DNA of 64,000 bases, from assembly GCA_024280735.1 (NCBI GenBank), contig JAJRPO010000046.1, positions 1 through 64,000 on the forward strand. The letters are read 5' to 3'. Below, piece by piece: positions 42,926 through 52,862 of the stretch. This stretch comes from Alphaproteobacteria bacterium (lineage in GTDB: Bacteria; Pseudomonadota; Alphaproteobacteria; Rhodobacterales; Rhodobacteraceae). The notes beneath the pieces were generated by a model. That model made no database searches. It saw only the letters and a program-made list of their open reading frames with translations, and had not been told where the DNA came from. Every line of letters begins with the position of its first letter. The stretch's first letter is position 1. The position numbers and the translations under genes are program-made.

Positions 42926-44680
42926 TTAAGCGGCACTGCGCCCTGACATCCGGTCACATTCAAGAAAGATATTCTTGGTGCATATTTCGCAGATCGAGCA
43001 GTCAAGATCACCCATTGTTGCAACAACGGCCTCACCTTTGGACATAGACAAATGGTCCTCTCCCAGTTCCTCAATCACATGAAAACGGTGTAGTGCTTTG
43101 AGCAGCGGCGGGAACAGGGCAACGATGCGGAAGGATCCGCCTTGTTCTTTGACGTCGCGGATGACCTGAATCAACAGGTCAGCCCCCGCAAGATCGATTT
43201 TACCGTTGCCTTTGAGGTAGAGGATCATGTGGATTTGGCCGGGGCGTCGTGCGCGCAGGCGTTTGATTTTACGTTCCACATGTTCCACCGAGCCAAAGAA
43301 CAACGGTCCGTCAATGCGGAAGGTAACGAGTTGCGGGCATTCCGGCAGATCGTGCAATTCGGCGTCGCGGAATTTGCGGCTGCCGTCGGCGGCAATGACC
43401 GGTGCGGTGACCGGCAGTTCGGGGTGTGAACTTTCATAGATGAACACACAGAAGGAGGCGATTACCCCGACGTAAATGGCGAAATCCAGCTCGATCAACA
43501 GGCCGGCGGCAAAGGTTAGCCCCAAGATCACCGTTTCGGGGCGGCTGGAGGTGATGATGTGGTGGACCTCGTGGAAATCTATCAGGCGGTAGGCGACAAA
43601 CAGGATCAGGCCGGCCATGGCGGGGGTTGGGATATGGGCAACCCAGGGCGCAATGAAAATCAGGATCAGCGCGAGGAAGGCGGAGGCGAAAATACCGGAC
43701 ATCGGGGTTGCGGCACCCGCAGCCGCATTGACGCCGGAACGGGTAAAGGAACCGGAGCCTGCATAACATTGAAAAAATCCGCCGACCATATTGGACAGGC
43801 CCTGGCCGATCATTTCCTGATTGGCGCTGAAGGGCTCGCGGCGGCGCACAGCGAAGGCGCGGCCGATGGAAATCGCCTCTAGCAGACCCACAAGGGCAAT
43901 CGCAGCAGCACCGGGGGCGAGCAGGGAGATTTGTTCCAACTCTGTGGCAGGGGGGGCAAAACTGGGCAGAGCTTTGGGCAAAGCGCCAACCATGGCGACA
44001 CCTTTGTTGGCGGCATCAAGCCACCATGCAAGGCCAGAACCGACCAGCAGCGCTACCAGAAAACCCGGTAAGCGCGGGGCAAAACGTTGCACCAGAATGG
44101 CGGAACCCAGTGTCGAAAATGCAATAACAACGGCGATCATATTGAGGCCGTCGATATTTTCCACAACCCGAACCACCCGCTCCAGCACATTACCGCCGCG
44201 TTCCACATGGATGCCCAAAGCACCTGCCAGCTGACTGACACCAATCAGCAGGGCGGCGGCGGCGGTAAAGGCCGTCATCACCGAGTGTGAGACAAATGAC
44301 ACCAGCCCCCCGAGTCGGGCAATACCGGCAATCAGCTGGAACAGCCCCACCATGATCGTGAGGACCAGGGCCATTTGGATATACTGGGCAGAGCCGGGCA
44401 GGGCCAAGTCACTCAACGTGGTGAAAAGAACCGCAGAAATAGCTGTCGTTGGCCCTGACACCATAATCATCGAAGAGCCGAAGATCGCCGCGACCACGGC
44501 CGTGATCATTGCGGTATAGAGGCCGTATTCCGGTGGCAGGCCCGCGATCGTCGCAAAGGCAACGCCTTGCGGCAACACAATGGCCGCATTGGTGAAGCCT
44601 GCAAAAGCATCCGCTTTCAGGGTGTGACGGGTGGTAAATTTGATCCATCTGGGAACAGGGATCGCGGTTCTCATATCCAT
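42926..44680 (-). CDS. SulP-family anion transporter with STAS domain
   Basis: A 584-residue membrane transporter. About 10-12 helices (about 25-410) with FAGFTNAAIVLPQGVAFATI, the SulP entry signature, and GSFTRSGVNAAAGAATPMSG; then a cytoplasmic STAS domain (about 440-550). The family carries sulfate, bicarbonate or other anions. It lies downstream of cbbR in the same direction, so bicarbonate supply for CO2 fixation is an attractive inference, as some SulP proteins (BicA) do that. An odd C-terminal tail holds CSICEIC and a further cysteine. The start at 44680 is chosen because longer versions extend through an unlikely N-terminus. Confidence 0.88.
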   Translation of the reverse strand: MDMRTAIPVPRWIKFTTRHTLKADAFAGFTNAAIVLPQGVAFATIAGLPPEYGLYTAMITAVVAAIFGSSMIMVSGPTTAISAVLFTTLSDLALPGSAQYIQMALVLTIMVGLFQLIAGIARLGGLVSFVSHSVMTAFTAAAALLIGVSQLAGALGIHVERGGNVLERVVRVVENIDGLNMIAVVIAFSTLGSAILVQRFAPRLPGFLVALLVGSGLAWWLDAANKGVAMVGALPKALPSFAPPATELEQISLLAPGAAAIALVGLLEAISIGRAFAVRRREPFSANQEMIGQGLSNMVGGFFQCYAGSGSFTRSGVNAAAGAATPMSGIFASAFLALILIFIAPWVAHIPTPAMAGLILFVAYRLIDFHEVHHIITSSRPETVILGLTFAAGLLIELDFAIYVGVIASFCVFIYESSHPELPVTAPVIAADGSRKFRDAELHDLPECPQLVTFRIDGPLFFGSVEHVERKIKRLRARRPGQIHMILYLKGNGKIDLAGADLLIQVIRDVKEQGGSFRIVALFPPLLKALHRFHVIEELGEDHLSMSKGEAVVATMGDLDCSICEICTKNIFLECDRMSGRSAA

Positions 44681-44800
44681 AAGATGTGCTTTCTTCGTGC
44701 CGAGGAACAGAATGGCGGCACGGCAAGTTGGATTCCGCAATAGCCCGCCCATGTGGTTTCAGGCAAGGGGGAATATGACGATTAGGTGTGGCACAAGCAC

Positions 44801-45727
44801 TCAGTCGAGTGTTGGCAGGTAGTTGGCATTCAGGTCCAAAATGAAATTTAGTACCGTGGCGATGGTGCTGGTGACAGTCAGGTCTTGGCGGTGCAGCAGG
44901 TACCATTGCCGTTCTATCGGCAGGCCGGTAGAGTTCAGCTGCACCAATCGGCCCGATTTGATTTCCTCGGTTGCCGTATGCAGGGAAATCATTGCAATGC
45001 CGAGGTTGGCGATAACGGCTTGTTTGATTGTTTCGTTTGAGCCCATTTCGATCTGGCGATAGGTCATGCCTTCGCCAATCCGATCCAGATAACGAGTCAT
45101 CAGAATGCGGGTGCCGGAGCCTTGTTCACGGGTGATAAAGGTCTCTGCCAGCAGATCTTTGACGGCGACATCTGGTACTTTGGCGAGTGGGTGTTCCGGA
45201 GAGGCGATGATTACATGCGGATGGGCGCCCAGCAAATCCGACACGACGGCGGGGCTGCGGGGCGGGCGCCCCATGATGGCCAGCTCGACAGAGCGATCGT
45301 TCAATTCTGAAATAATGTCCTGACGATTGCCAACGCGCAGGATGACGTCGATTTTTGGGAATGCCGCTTTCAGCAGGGCCACCAATCGGGGCGCAAAATA
45401 CTTGCCGGTGCTGACCACGCCCAAAACCACAATACCTATCTGGCCCGCCCGCAAGGCGCTGATTCTGGCCATGCAGGTGGTCAGGGTTGTGGATATCTGG
45501 TGTTCGGCGGTCAGGGCGGCTTGGCCCTCGGGCGTTAGAACAGCCCCACTTGCGCCGCTGCTTTGCAGTAATTTGCATTGGGTTGCGGTTTCCAGGCCAC
45601 GTAATTGTGTGTGTACTGCCGGTGGGGTCAGGCCCAATTCTGCCGCCGCTGCGGTAATTGATCCGTACTCAAACACTGCGCGTAAGGCTCGTAACTGCTT
45701 GAGGGTTATGGATTCCGGCTTCGGCAT
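44801..45727 (-). CDS. cbbR: LysR-type regulator CbbR
   Basis: A 308-residue LysR regulator: N-terminal winged helix (about 8-67, with LKQLRALRAVFEYGSITAAA and the typical TPPAVHTQLRGLE) and a C-terminal two-lobed sensor domain (about 95-300). It is divergent from fbp across 129 bases, the usual position of CbbR, which switches on Calvin-cycle operons in response to metabolites such as RuBP or NADPH. The assignment to CbbR rests on sequence resemblance and this position. Confidence 0.9.
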   Translation of the reverse strand: MPKPESITLKQLRALRAVFEYGSITAAAAELGLTPPAVHTQLRGLETATQCKLLQSSGASGAVLTPEGQAALTAEHQISTTLTTCMARISALRAGQIGIVVLGVVSTGKYFAPRLVALLKAAFPKIDVILRVGNRQDIISELNDRSVELAIMGRPPRSPAVVSDLLGAHPHVIIASPEHPLAKVPDVAVKDLLAETFITREQGSGTRILMTRYLDRIGEGMTYRQIEMGSNETIKQAVIANLGIAMISLHTATEEIKSGRLVQLNSTGLPIERQWYLLHRQDLTVTSTIATVLNFILDLNANYLPTLD

Positions 45728-45757
45728 TAGATTTTTCTTTCACCAGAGAAGTTATTT

Positions 45758-45770
45758 TTAAATTTCCTAA
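45758..45770. promoter_or_regulatory. Candidate CbbR half-site between cbbR and fbp
   Basis: TTA-AATTTCC-TAA fits the TNA-N7-TNA pattern reported for CbbR binding sites and lies in the AT-rich middle of the cbbR-fbp intergenic region, 31 bases from the cbbR start. The pattern is loose, so chance matches are common in AT-rich DNA. Confidence 0.35.
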
Positions 45771-45856
45771 CAAATCAGTTTATGGAATACAAGCAGTGAT
45801 CATACTGGTGGCGTCAATTGGCAAAACCACACCGAAACAGAGCTGGAACCTGTAAA

Positions 45857-46864
45857 ATGACCGCAAAAAACCCCGTAATCTCGTCTGACAAGATTCCCGA
45901 AGCCCTGTATCCGGTCATCGAATCGCTGTGCAGTGTCTCCATCGACATTGCCAAAATCATTGCCAGAGGCCCATTGGGCCAGTCTTTGGGCCATGAAGTA
46001 GGCGAAAATTCGGATGGCGACGGCCAAAAAGCCTTGGATGTGTTGACGGACGAAATGTTTGCCGAAGGGCTGAGGACGCAAGACGTGCGTTGGTATGCCT
46101 CCGAGGAGCAAGAGGAAGTTGTCGAGTTGAACCCAAAGGGGTCGCTGGCACTGGCGATTGATCCGCTGGACGGGTCGTCCAACATTGATGTGAATGTCTC
46201 CATCGGCACAATCTTTTCGATCTATGACGCCAAACCAGAGGCCAACGAGAGTTTTTTGCGTATAGCCAATGAACAACTCGCGGGGGGGTATGTTATTTAT
46301 GGTCCGCAGGTCGGCTTGGTTGTGACCTTTGGTGCCGGGACCTTGCAATATGTTCTGGACCCGGACGCAGGTGAGTTCATTCTGGTGAATGACGCGCTGA
46401 CAATTCCCGACAATTCAAACGAATTTGCGATTAACGCCTCGAATTATCGCCATTGGCGCAAGCCGGTTCGCGCCTTTATCGATGACTGTGTTGCGGGCAC
46501 AGACGGACCCCGAGAGGAAAATTTCAACATGCGTTGGGTTGGCTCCTTGGTGGCCGAAGCGCACCGTATTCTGACGCGCGGCGGCATCTTTTTGTACCCT
46601 TCCGATGCGCGCCCGGGCTATGAAGATGGCCGTTTGCGCATGACGTATGAATGCGCGCCCATCGCGTTTTTGATAGAGCAGGCGGGCGGTAAAGCCACCG
46701 ACGGTTCTGATCCGATTATGAAGCATTCGGTGAGTAAATTGCACGCCCGCACGCCATTGATTTTCGGTTCAGCAGATAAAGTTGACCGCGTCGCCACCTA
46801 TCACGACCTGCCAGAGCAGGAAGTTTCCGCCTTATTTGGCAAACGCGGCCTGTTTCGCACCTAA
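45857..46864 (+). CDS. fbp: Class I fructose-1,6-bisphosphatase
   Basis: A 335-residue enzyme that hydrolyses fructose-1,6-bisphosphate in the regenerative part of the Calvin cycle and in gluconeogenesis. Metal and substrate residues lie in [31 protein letters not shown] and, later, [17 protein letters not shown] with [12 protein letters not shown]. The ATG at 45857 removes a 13-codon extension that lacks a ribosome site. It heads the operon and is divergent from cbbR; prkB follows after 12 bases. Confidence 0.95.
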   Translation: MTAKNPVISSDKIPEALYPVIESLCSVSIDIAKIIARGPLGQSLGHEVGENSDGDGQKALDVLTDEMFAEGLRTQDVRWYASEEQEEVVELNPKGSLALAIDPLDGSSNIDVNVSIGTIFSIYDAKPEANESFLRIANEQLAGGYVIYGPQVGLVVTFGAGTLQYVLDPDAGEFILVNDALTIPDNSNEFAINASNYRHWRKPVRAFIDDCVAGTDGPREENFNMRWVGSLVAEAHRILTRGGIFLYPSDARPGYEDGRLRMTYECAPIAFLIEQAGGKATDGSDPIMKHSVSKLHARTPLIFGSADKVDRVATYHDLPEQEVSALFGKRGLFRT

Positions 46865-46876
46865 AGGAGAGACGTT

Positions 46877-47746
46877 ATGAGTAAGAAACACCCCATAATT
46901 GCGATTACCGGTTCCTCTGGCGCGGGTACGTCTACTGTTCAAAACACATTCGAGCAGATTTTCCGCCGTGAAGGCATCAAACATGTGGCGATTGAGGGCG
47001 ATGCCTTTCACCGTTTTGACCGCATAGCTATGAAAGCCGAAATGGAAAAACGCTCTGCCGGTGCAGATGCGTTTAGCCATTTTTCCTATGAGGCCAATGA
47101 GCTGGGGGAGCTGGAGCGCGTGTTTCGCGACTATGGCGAAACCGGCAAAGGCAAATCTCGCCATTATGTACATAATGAGGCCGAGGCGGAAATTCACGGT
47201 GTAGCACCCGGTAAATTCACCGAATGGGCCGCGTTTGAAGATGACACCGACCTGATGTTCTATGAGGGTCTGCACGGCGTTGTTAAAAACGACGAGGTTG
47301 ACCTGCCAGCGTTGGCTGACTTGAAAATCGGTGTGGTTCCAGTGATCAATCTGGAGTGGATCCAGAAAATTCACCGCGACCGCTCGCAGCGTGGCTATTC
47401 CACCGAGGCCGTGACCGATACCATCCTGCGCCGCATGCCGGCTTACGTGAATTGCATCTGTCCGCAGTTTGTGGAAACCGATGTGAATTTTCAGCGGGTG
47501 CCGGTTGTGGACACGTCTGACCCGTTTATCGCGCGCTGGATTCCAACGGCGGACGAAAGCCTTGTGGTGATCCGGTTCAAAGATCCTGCGGGCATTGATT
47601 TCCCTTACCTCACCTCGATGATCGACAACAGCTGGATGAGCCGGGCCAACTCGATTGTGATCCCCGGTGGCAAGATGGATTTGGCGATGCAGCTGATCTT
47701 TACGCCGATGGTTCACCGTCTGATCTCTGACTCAAAACGCGCTTAA
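46877..47746 (+). CDS. prkB: Phosphoribulokinase
   Basis: A 289-residue enzyme of the bacterial class (about 290 residues) that makes ribulose-1,5-bisphosphate from ribulose-5-phosphate and ATP. The P-loop GSSGAGTS is at residues 12-19; further signatures are [14 protein letters not shown] and the acidic catalytic region [28 protein letters not shown] precedes the ATG. This activity has no other common use than the Calvin cycle, so it strongly implies that RuBisCO is or was present in the genome. Confidence 0.96.
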   Translation: MSKKHPIIAITGSSGAGTSTVQNTFEQIFRREGIKHVAIEGDAFHRFDRIAMKAEMEKRSAGADAFSHFSYEANELGELERVFRDYGETGKGKSRHYVHNEAEAEIHGVAPGKFTEWAAFEDDTDLMFYEGLHGVVKNDEVDLPALADLKIGVVPVINLEWIQKIHRDRSQRGYSTEAVTDTILRRMPAYVNCICPQFVETDVNFQRVPVVDTSDPFIARWIPTADESLVVIRFKDPAGIDFPYLTSMIDNSWMSRANSIVIPGGKMDLAMQLIFTPMVHRLISDSKRA

Positions 47747-47757
47747 GGGCCTATAAT

Positions 47758-49731
47758 ATGACTGATAATACCGAAAATATGATGGCCAACGCCATTCGCG
47801 CCCTGACTATGGATGCGGTGCAGGCGGCCAACTCTGGCCACCCGGGCGCGCCGATGGGCATGGCGGATGTGGCGGCGGTGCTGTTTAACCGTTTTGTCAA
47901 TGTTGATCCGGCGAATGATCAATGGGCCGATCGCGACCGTTTTGTAATGTCCGCGGGGCATGGTTCCATGCTGGTGTATGCCGTCAATCACCTACTGGGT
48001 TACGACGACATGGACATGGATCAAATCCGCAACTTCCGCCAGATGGGCTATCGCACGGCGGGGCATCCGGAATTTGGCCACGCCAAGGGCATTGAATGCA
48101 CAACCGGCCCGCTGGGGCAGGGGATTTCGATGGCTGTAGGCATGGCACTGGCCGAACGGATGCAGAATGCGCGTTTCGGCGATGATCTGGTGGATCACTA
48201 TACTTATGTGATTTCTGGTGATGGCTGCCTGATGGAGGGGATCAGCCACGAGGCCATTGATTTCGCGGGGCATCTTGGCCTCGGAAAACTTGTTCTCTTG
48301 TGGGATGATAACAAAATCACCATTGACGGCTCCACCGATGTGTCCACCTCTATGGATCAGCAAGCGCGGTTCTTGGCCGCTGGCTGGCATGTTCAAACCA
48401 TCGACGGCCACGACAAGGATTCTATCGCTGCCGCGATTACCGCCGCCAAGGCCAGTGACAAGCCCTCTATGATTGCCTGCCGTACCATCATCGGTTTTGG
48501 CGCCCCCAACAAACAGGGCACTTCTGCGACTCACGGGGCACCGCTTGGTGCTGACGAAATCGCCGCCGCCCGCGAGGTTCTGGGCTGGCCACATGCGCCG
48601 TTTGAAATTCCTGACGACGTTTATACCGCGTGGCACAAAGCCGCCAATCGCGGGGCCACGGCGCAAAACGCCTGGGCGGCACGTTTGAACAGCAACGCCA
48701 AGAAGGAGGTGTTTGCCGCCGCCACAGCTGCCACCGATACCGCAGCCGTAACCAAAGCGATGACCGCTTACCGCAAACGCCTTTCCAGTGATGCGCCCAA
48801 GGTTGCCACCCGCAAAGCCTCCGAAATGGCGCTGGAGGTGATCAACGCCACCCTATCCAACAGCATCGGCGGTTCTGCCGATTTGACCGGCTCGAACCTG
48901 ACCAGCACCAAGGGCATGGAATCTGTCACACGCGACAATTATGCGGGCGATTTTGTGAACTACGGGGTGCGTGAACACGTCATGGCCGCAATCATGAACG
49001 GCATGTCTTTGCACGGCGGGTTCAAGCCCTATTCGGGCACGTTTCTGGCCTTTGCCGATTATTGCCGCCCTGCAATTCGCCTCTCGTCCTTGATGCAACA
49101 GCCGGTGATCCATGTGATGACCCACGACAGCATCGGCCTTGGCGAGGATGGGCCAACTCACCAACCTGTCGAGCATGTGGCCAGCCTGCGCGCGATTCCG
49201 AATCTGATGGTTTTCCGCCCCGCTGACGTGGTGGAAACCGCCGAGGCTTGGGAAATTGCGGTAAACAGCCCCACAACCCCGTCGATTTTGGCCCTGTCGC
49301 GCCAAGGTCTGCCTTGCGTTCGCACAACCCACACCGACATGAACATGTCCGCCAAAGGGGCCTATGTTTTGCGTGAAGTTGCAGGCACCCGCGATGTGAC
49401 CCTGATTGCCACTGGCTCCGAGGTTGAAATCGCCCTGAACGCGGCCGATCTACTGGCCGAGAACGGAGTTAAGGCTGCGGTGGTTTCCGCGCCCTGCTTT
49501 GAGTTATTCGCAAGCCAAGACGCCGATTACCGCGCCGCCGTTCTGGGAACAGCACCGCGCGTCGGGGTAGAGGCCGCGATTGAACAAAGCTGGGGCAAAC
49601 TGCTGGGTGATAACTCTGCCTTTGTCGGCATGACAGGTTTTGGCGCTTCTGCGCCAGCGCCAGAACTCTATGAACACTTCGGGATTACGGCGGGTGGTGT
49701 TGCCGCCGCTGCAAAATCCCTGATCTCCTGA
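47758..49731 (+). CDS. tkt: Transketolase
   Basis: A 657-residue thiamine-diphosphate enzyme moving two-carbon units between sugar phosphates. The N-terminal [20 protein letters not shown] carries the substrate histidine, [13 protein letters not shown] is the cofactor-binding GDG motif, and [20 protein letters not shown] is the classic second-domain signature. It follows prkB by 11 bases and belongs to the cbb operon (cbbT position). Confidence 0.96.
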   Translation: MTDNTENMMANAIRALTMDAVQAANSGHPGAPMGMADVAAVLFNRFVNVDPANDQWADRDRFVMSAGHGSMLVYAVNHLLGYDDMDMDQIRNFRQMGYRTAGHPEFGHAKGIECTTGPLGQGISMAVGMALAERMQNARFGDDLVDHYTYVISGDGCLMEGISHEAIDFAGHLGLGKLVLLWDDNKITIDGSTDVSTSMDQQARFLAAGWHVQTIDGHDKDSIAAAITAAKASDKPSMIACRTIIGFGAPNKQGTSATHGAPLGADEIAAAREVLGWPHAPFEIPDDVYTAWHKAANRGATAQNAWAARLNSNAKKEVFAAATAATDTAAVTKAMTAYRKRLSSDAPKVATRKASEMALEVINATLSNSIGGSADLTGSNLTSTKGMESVTRDNYAGDFVNYGVREHVMAAIMNGMSLHGGFKPYSGTFLAFADYCRPAIRLSSLMQQPVIHVMTHDSIGLGEDGPTHQPVEHVASLRAIPNLMVFRPADVVETAEAWEIAVNSPTTPSILALSRQGLPCVRTTHTDMNMSAKGAYVLREVAGTRDVTLIATGSEVEIALNAADLLAENGVKAAVVSAPCFELFASQDADYRAAVLGTAPRVGVEAAIEQSWGKLLGDNSAFVGMTGFGASAPAPELYEHFGITAGGVAAAAKSLIS

Positions 49732-49759
49732 TAAAAACCGCACCGTAAGGATAAACCAA

Positions 49760-50824
49760 ATGGCACTTATTACACTTAGACAACTGCTGGATCACGCGGC
49801 TGAAAACAGCTACGGCGTCCCGGCGTTCAACATCAACAACATGGAGCAGGGCCTTGCGATCATGGAAGCGGCCAAGAAAGTAGACGCGCCTGTCATCATG
49901 CAAGCATCGCGCGGCGCGCGGTCTTATGCGGGCGATATTATGCTGCGCCATATGATCCAAGCCTTGGCTGAAATGTACCCACAAATCCCGATTTGTATGC
50001 ACCAAGACCACGGCAATAACGAGGCGACTTGTTCTTCCGCCATCCGCCACGGCTTTACCTCTGTGATGATGGATGGCTCGCTTGAGGCGGACATGAAAAC
50101 CCCTGCATCCTATGAATATAACGTCGATATTACCGAACGGGTTTCGCGCATGGCGCATTGGGTTGGTGCCTCGGTCGAGGGTGAGCTGGGTGTTCTAGGG
50201 TCCTTGGAAACTGGCGAAGCCGCAGAAGAAGACGGGTCCGGCGCGGTTGGCAAACTGACCATGGAACAGCTGTTGACTGATCCTGATGAATCACTCGATT
50301 TTGTCCGAAAAACCAAAGTGGACGCGCTGGCGATTGCCTGTGGCACCTCCCACGGCGCTTACAAATTCTCCTCCAAGCCTACCGGCGAAACACTGGCGAT
50401 CAAACGGATTGAGGCCATTCACGCCAAGATCCCCAATGTTCACTTGGTAATGCACGGCTCCTCCTCGGTGCCGCAATATCTGCAAGACAAGATTAACGAA
50501 TTTGGCGGTGAAATGCCGCAAACCTACGGCGTGCCGGTTGAAGAAATCGAGCGCGGCATCAAATCCGGTGTGCGCAAGGTTAACATCGACACCGATTGCC
50601 GCATGGCAATGACTGCGGCCTTCCGCAAAGTTGCGCAGGAAGATGCAAAACAGTTCGACCCGCGCAAATTCCTGGTGCCTGCCATGGCTGCCATGGAAGA
50701 GCTGGTTCTGGATCGGTTCGAGCGTTTCGGCACCGCTGGCAACGCCCACAAAATTACCGTGATCGACATTGACGACATGGCAAAACGCTACGCTTCCGGT
50801 TCGCTTGATCCAAGCATCGGCTAA
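49760..50824 (+). CDS. fba: Class II fructose-bisphosphate aldolase, Calvin-cycle type
   Basis: A 354-residue zinc aldolase that condenses dihydroxyacetone phosphate with glyceraldehyde-3-phosphate or erythrose-4-phosphate. Zinc and catalytic residues lie in [31 protein letters not shown] and [14 protein letters not shown], and the phosphate site in [15 protein letters not shown]. The length and the KPTGETL segment fit the Calvin-cycle subtype (cbbA). It follows tkt by 28 bases. The next gene is rpe after 66 bases, where form II RuBisCO would lie in Rhodobacter. Confidence 0.95.
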   Translation: MALITLRQLLDHAAENSYGVPAFNINNMEQGLAIMEAAKKVDAPVIMQASRGARSYAGDIMLRHMIQALAEMYPQIPICMHQDHGNNEATCSSAIRHGFTSVMMDGSLEADMKTPASYEYNVDITERVSRMAHWVGASVEGELGVLGSLETGEAAEEDGSGAVGKLTMEQLLTDPDESLDFVRKTKVDALAIACGTSHGAYKFSSKPTGETLAIKRIEAIHAKIPNVHLVMHGSSSVPQYLQDKINEFGGEMPQTYGVPVEEIERGIKSGVRKVNIDTDCRMAMTAAFRKVAQEDAKQFDPRKFLVPAMAAMEELVLDRFERFGTAGNAHKITVIDIDDMAKRYASGSLDPSIG

Positions 50825-50890
50825 ATTACCAACGGTTCTTGCCATAGGGCAAGGACCACCCCCAATTTGCAGCCCCCAGAGGAGACCATC

Positions 50891-51583
50891 ATGGCCTTTA
50901 ATCGTGACATCAAAATCGCCCCCTCCATCCTGTCCGCAGATTTCGCCAACTTTGGCCAAGAAATCCAAGCAATCGAGACCGAAGGCTGTGACTGGGTTCA
51001 TGTGGATGTGATGGACGGGCATTTTGTGCCCAACCTGACCTTTGGCCCACCGTTGTTGGCCGCGATCCGTCCGCACATCAAAACGGTGATGGACGTGCAT
51101 TTGATGATTTCGCCGGTGGATGAATATATCGAGGCCTACGCCGCTGCCGGATCGGACGTAATTACTGCCCATATCGAGGCCGGAAATCACACCCACCGCA
51201 CCTTGCAGGCAATCCGTAACACAGGGGCCAAGGCGGGCCTTGCCCTGAACCCCGGCACCGGTCTGGATGATGTGGAATACCTGCTGGATCTGGTTGATCT
51301 GTTCTGTGTGATGACCGTAAACCCCGGTTTTGGTGGTCAGAAATTTATCCACTCCCAAGTGGATAAGGTGAAAAAACTGCGCGCCATGATCGGCGACCGC
51401 CCGATCCATATCGAAATTGATGGCGGCATCACACCAGAAACCGCGCCCTTGATGGCCGCCGCCGGTGCTGACGTTTTGGTCGCCGGTTCTGCCGTGTTCA
51501 AAGGCGGCAGTGTGGCAAACCCCGCCCCCTATGGCCGCAATATCCGCGCCATTCGCGATGCGGCAAACAAGGTTCTGGGATAA
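50891..51583 (+). CDS. rpe: Ribulose-phosphate 3-epimerase
   Basis: A 230-residue TIM-barrel enzyme converting ribulose-5-phosphate and xylulose-5-phosphate. Signatures are KIAPSILSADFANFGQEI, VDVMDGHFVPNLTFGPPL and TVNPGFGGQKFI, with the last phosphate loop at DGGITPETAP. The ATG at 50891 is preceded by AGAGGAG and the longer frame is excluded on that ground. It is coupled by a TAATG to the next gene. Confidence 0.96.
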   Translation: MAFNRDIKIAPSILSADFANFGQEIQAIETEGCDWVHVDVMDGHFVPNLTFGPPLLAAIRPHIKTVMDVHLMISPVDEYIEAYAAAGSDVITAHIEAGNHTHRTLQAIRNTGAKAGLALNPGTGLDDVEYLLDLVDLFCVMTVNPGFGGQKFIHSQVDKVKKLRAMIGDRPIHIEIDGGITPETAPLMAAAGADVLVAGSAVFKGGSVANPAPYGRNIRAIRDAANKVLG

Positions 51584-52134
51584 TGGCCGTTATCCCCCCC
51601 GTATGTGATTTCAACTGGCAGGCGCCTGATTTCAGCCTGCCGGGAGTGGATGGCAAAACCTACACCCTGGCTGATGTGGCAGGGCCAAACGGCACGCTGA
51701 TCATGTTCATCTGCAACCATTGCCCTTATGTGCTGTCGGTCATGGAGCGGATCAAGCGCGACGCCAAAGCCTTGCAAATGGCCGGTATCGGCGTGGTCGC
51801 GATCAACGCCAATGATGCGGATGAATATCCCGATGACAGCTTTGAAAATATGGTCATCATGTCAAACAACGAGGGGTTCACCTTCCCTTATCTGCATGAC
51901 GAAGACCAATCGGTTGCGCGCAGCTATGACGCCGCTTGCACTCCTGATTTCTTCGGCTTTAACACCGATGGCAGCCTCCAATACCGTGGCCGCCTTGATG
52001 CCAGCACTAAAACTGCAGGCCCAAATGATTTGCGCCGAGAGCTGTTTGCAGCTATGACAATGGTAGCGAAGACGGGCGAGGGACCGAGAGAGCAAATCGC
52101 CTCTATGGGGTGTTCTATCAAATGGAAAGCCTAA
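51583..52134 (+). CDS. Thioredoxin-fold (redoxin) protein in the cbb operon
   Basis: A 183-residue AhpC/TSA-type thioredoxin-fold protein. The active site is CNHCPYV (Cys44 and Cys47), with NWQAPDFSLPGVDGKTYTLA before it and the cis-proline loop at AACTPDFFGF. It lacks a signal peptide and is cytoplasmic. Such redoxins reduce disulfides or peroxides; the substrate is unknown. It shares one base with the rpe stop (TAATG), so it is co-translated with the Calvin enzymes, whose activity is often redox-controlled. Redox tuning of the cycle is an inference. Confidence 0.85.
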   Translation: MAVIPPVCDFNWQAPDFSLPGVDGKTYTLADVAGPNGTLIMFICNHCPYVLSVMERIKRDAKALQMAGIGVVAINANDADEYPDDSFENMVIMSNNEGFTFPYLHDEDQSVARSYDAACTPDFFGFNTDGSLQYRGRLDASTKTAGPNDLRRELFAAMTMVAKTGEGPREQIASMGCSIKWKA

Positions 52135-52138
52135 CTTT

Positions 52139-52804
52139 ATGAAATCTATTGTTTTTGACCTGGACGGCACACTCGTAGATAGTGCCCCAGATATTCACGC
52201 GACAGCTGTGAAAATGCTCGCGGATGAGGGTAAATCACCGCTTGATCTGGAAACCATTCGCAGCTTTATCGGCAACGGCATCCCGAAACTAGTGGAACGG
52301 GTGAGCAGAACCTGCGATCTTGATCTAAGAGTTGAAAACCAGACGCGTTTGTTGGAACTGTTTGTTAAGCATTACAGTGATGCTCCTGCCGAACATTCCG
52401 TGGTTTATCCCGGTGTTGTTGACCTGTTGGAGATGCTGGAATACAGAGGCTATTCCTTAGGTGTCTGCACCAACAAGCAAGAGGCCTTAAGTAATGCAGT
52501 ACTGGAACAGCTTGGCCTTGCTAAATACTTTCCCGTAGTGGTTGGCGGCGACACTTTGCCTGTACATAAACCCAACCCCAAGCCTTTATTACATACATTT
52601 TCGGAGCTAAATGCACGACATAAATTTTATGTCGGCGACAGCGAAGTTGATGCTGAAACCGCCAAGGCGGCTGGGGTAATGTTTGCACTTTATACCCAAG
52701 GGTATCGAAAAGGTCCGGTGTCCGAGATGCCACATCAGTTCGCATTTTCCCATTACGATGCTCTTGGGAAGATTATCATGACCTCATTTATGTTTGCTGT
52801 GTAA
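52139..52804 (+). CDS. gph: Phosphoglycolate phosphatase
   Basis: A 221-residue HAD phosphatase. Motif I is FDLDGTLVDS (nucleophile Asp7), followed by the helical cap (about 15-85), motif II CTNKQE, motif III lysine in VHKPNPKPL and motif IV YVGDSEVDAETA. It removes phosphate from 2-phosphoglycolate, the product of RuBisCO oxygenation, which fits its place in the cbb operon (cbbZ position). It is noticeably richer in A and T than its neighbours. It starts 4 bases after the redoxin gene. Confidence 0.9.
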   Translation: MKSIVFDLDGTLVDSAPDIHATAVKMLADEGKSPLDLETIRSFIGNGIPKLVERVSRTCDLDLRVENQTRLLELFVKHYSDAPAEHSVVYPGVVDLLEMLEYRGYSLGVCTNKQEALSNAVLEQLGLAKYFPVVVGGDTLPVHKPNPKPLLHTFSELNARHKFYVGDSEVDAETAKAAGVMFALYTQGYRKGPVSEMPHQFAFSHYDALGKIIMTSFMFAV

Positions 52805-52862
52805 CTCACTTCGACATTTCAACTCCAAGTAAGGCGCGCTCTCGCGACCAGAAGGATACTCC

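Noticed and set aside
50291-51409. A 372-codon minus-strand frame opposite fba and rpe
   Set aside because: It spans two well-identified enzymes on the other strand and shows no protein-like pattern.
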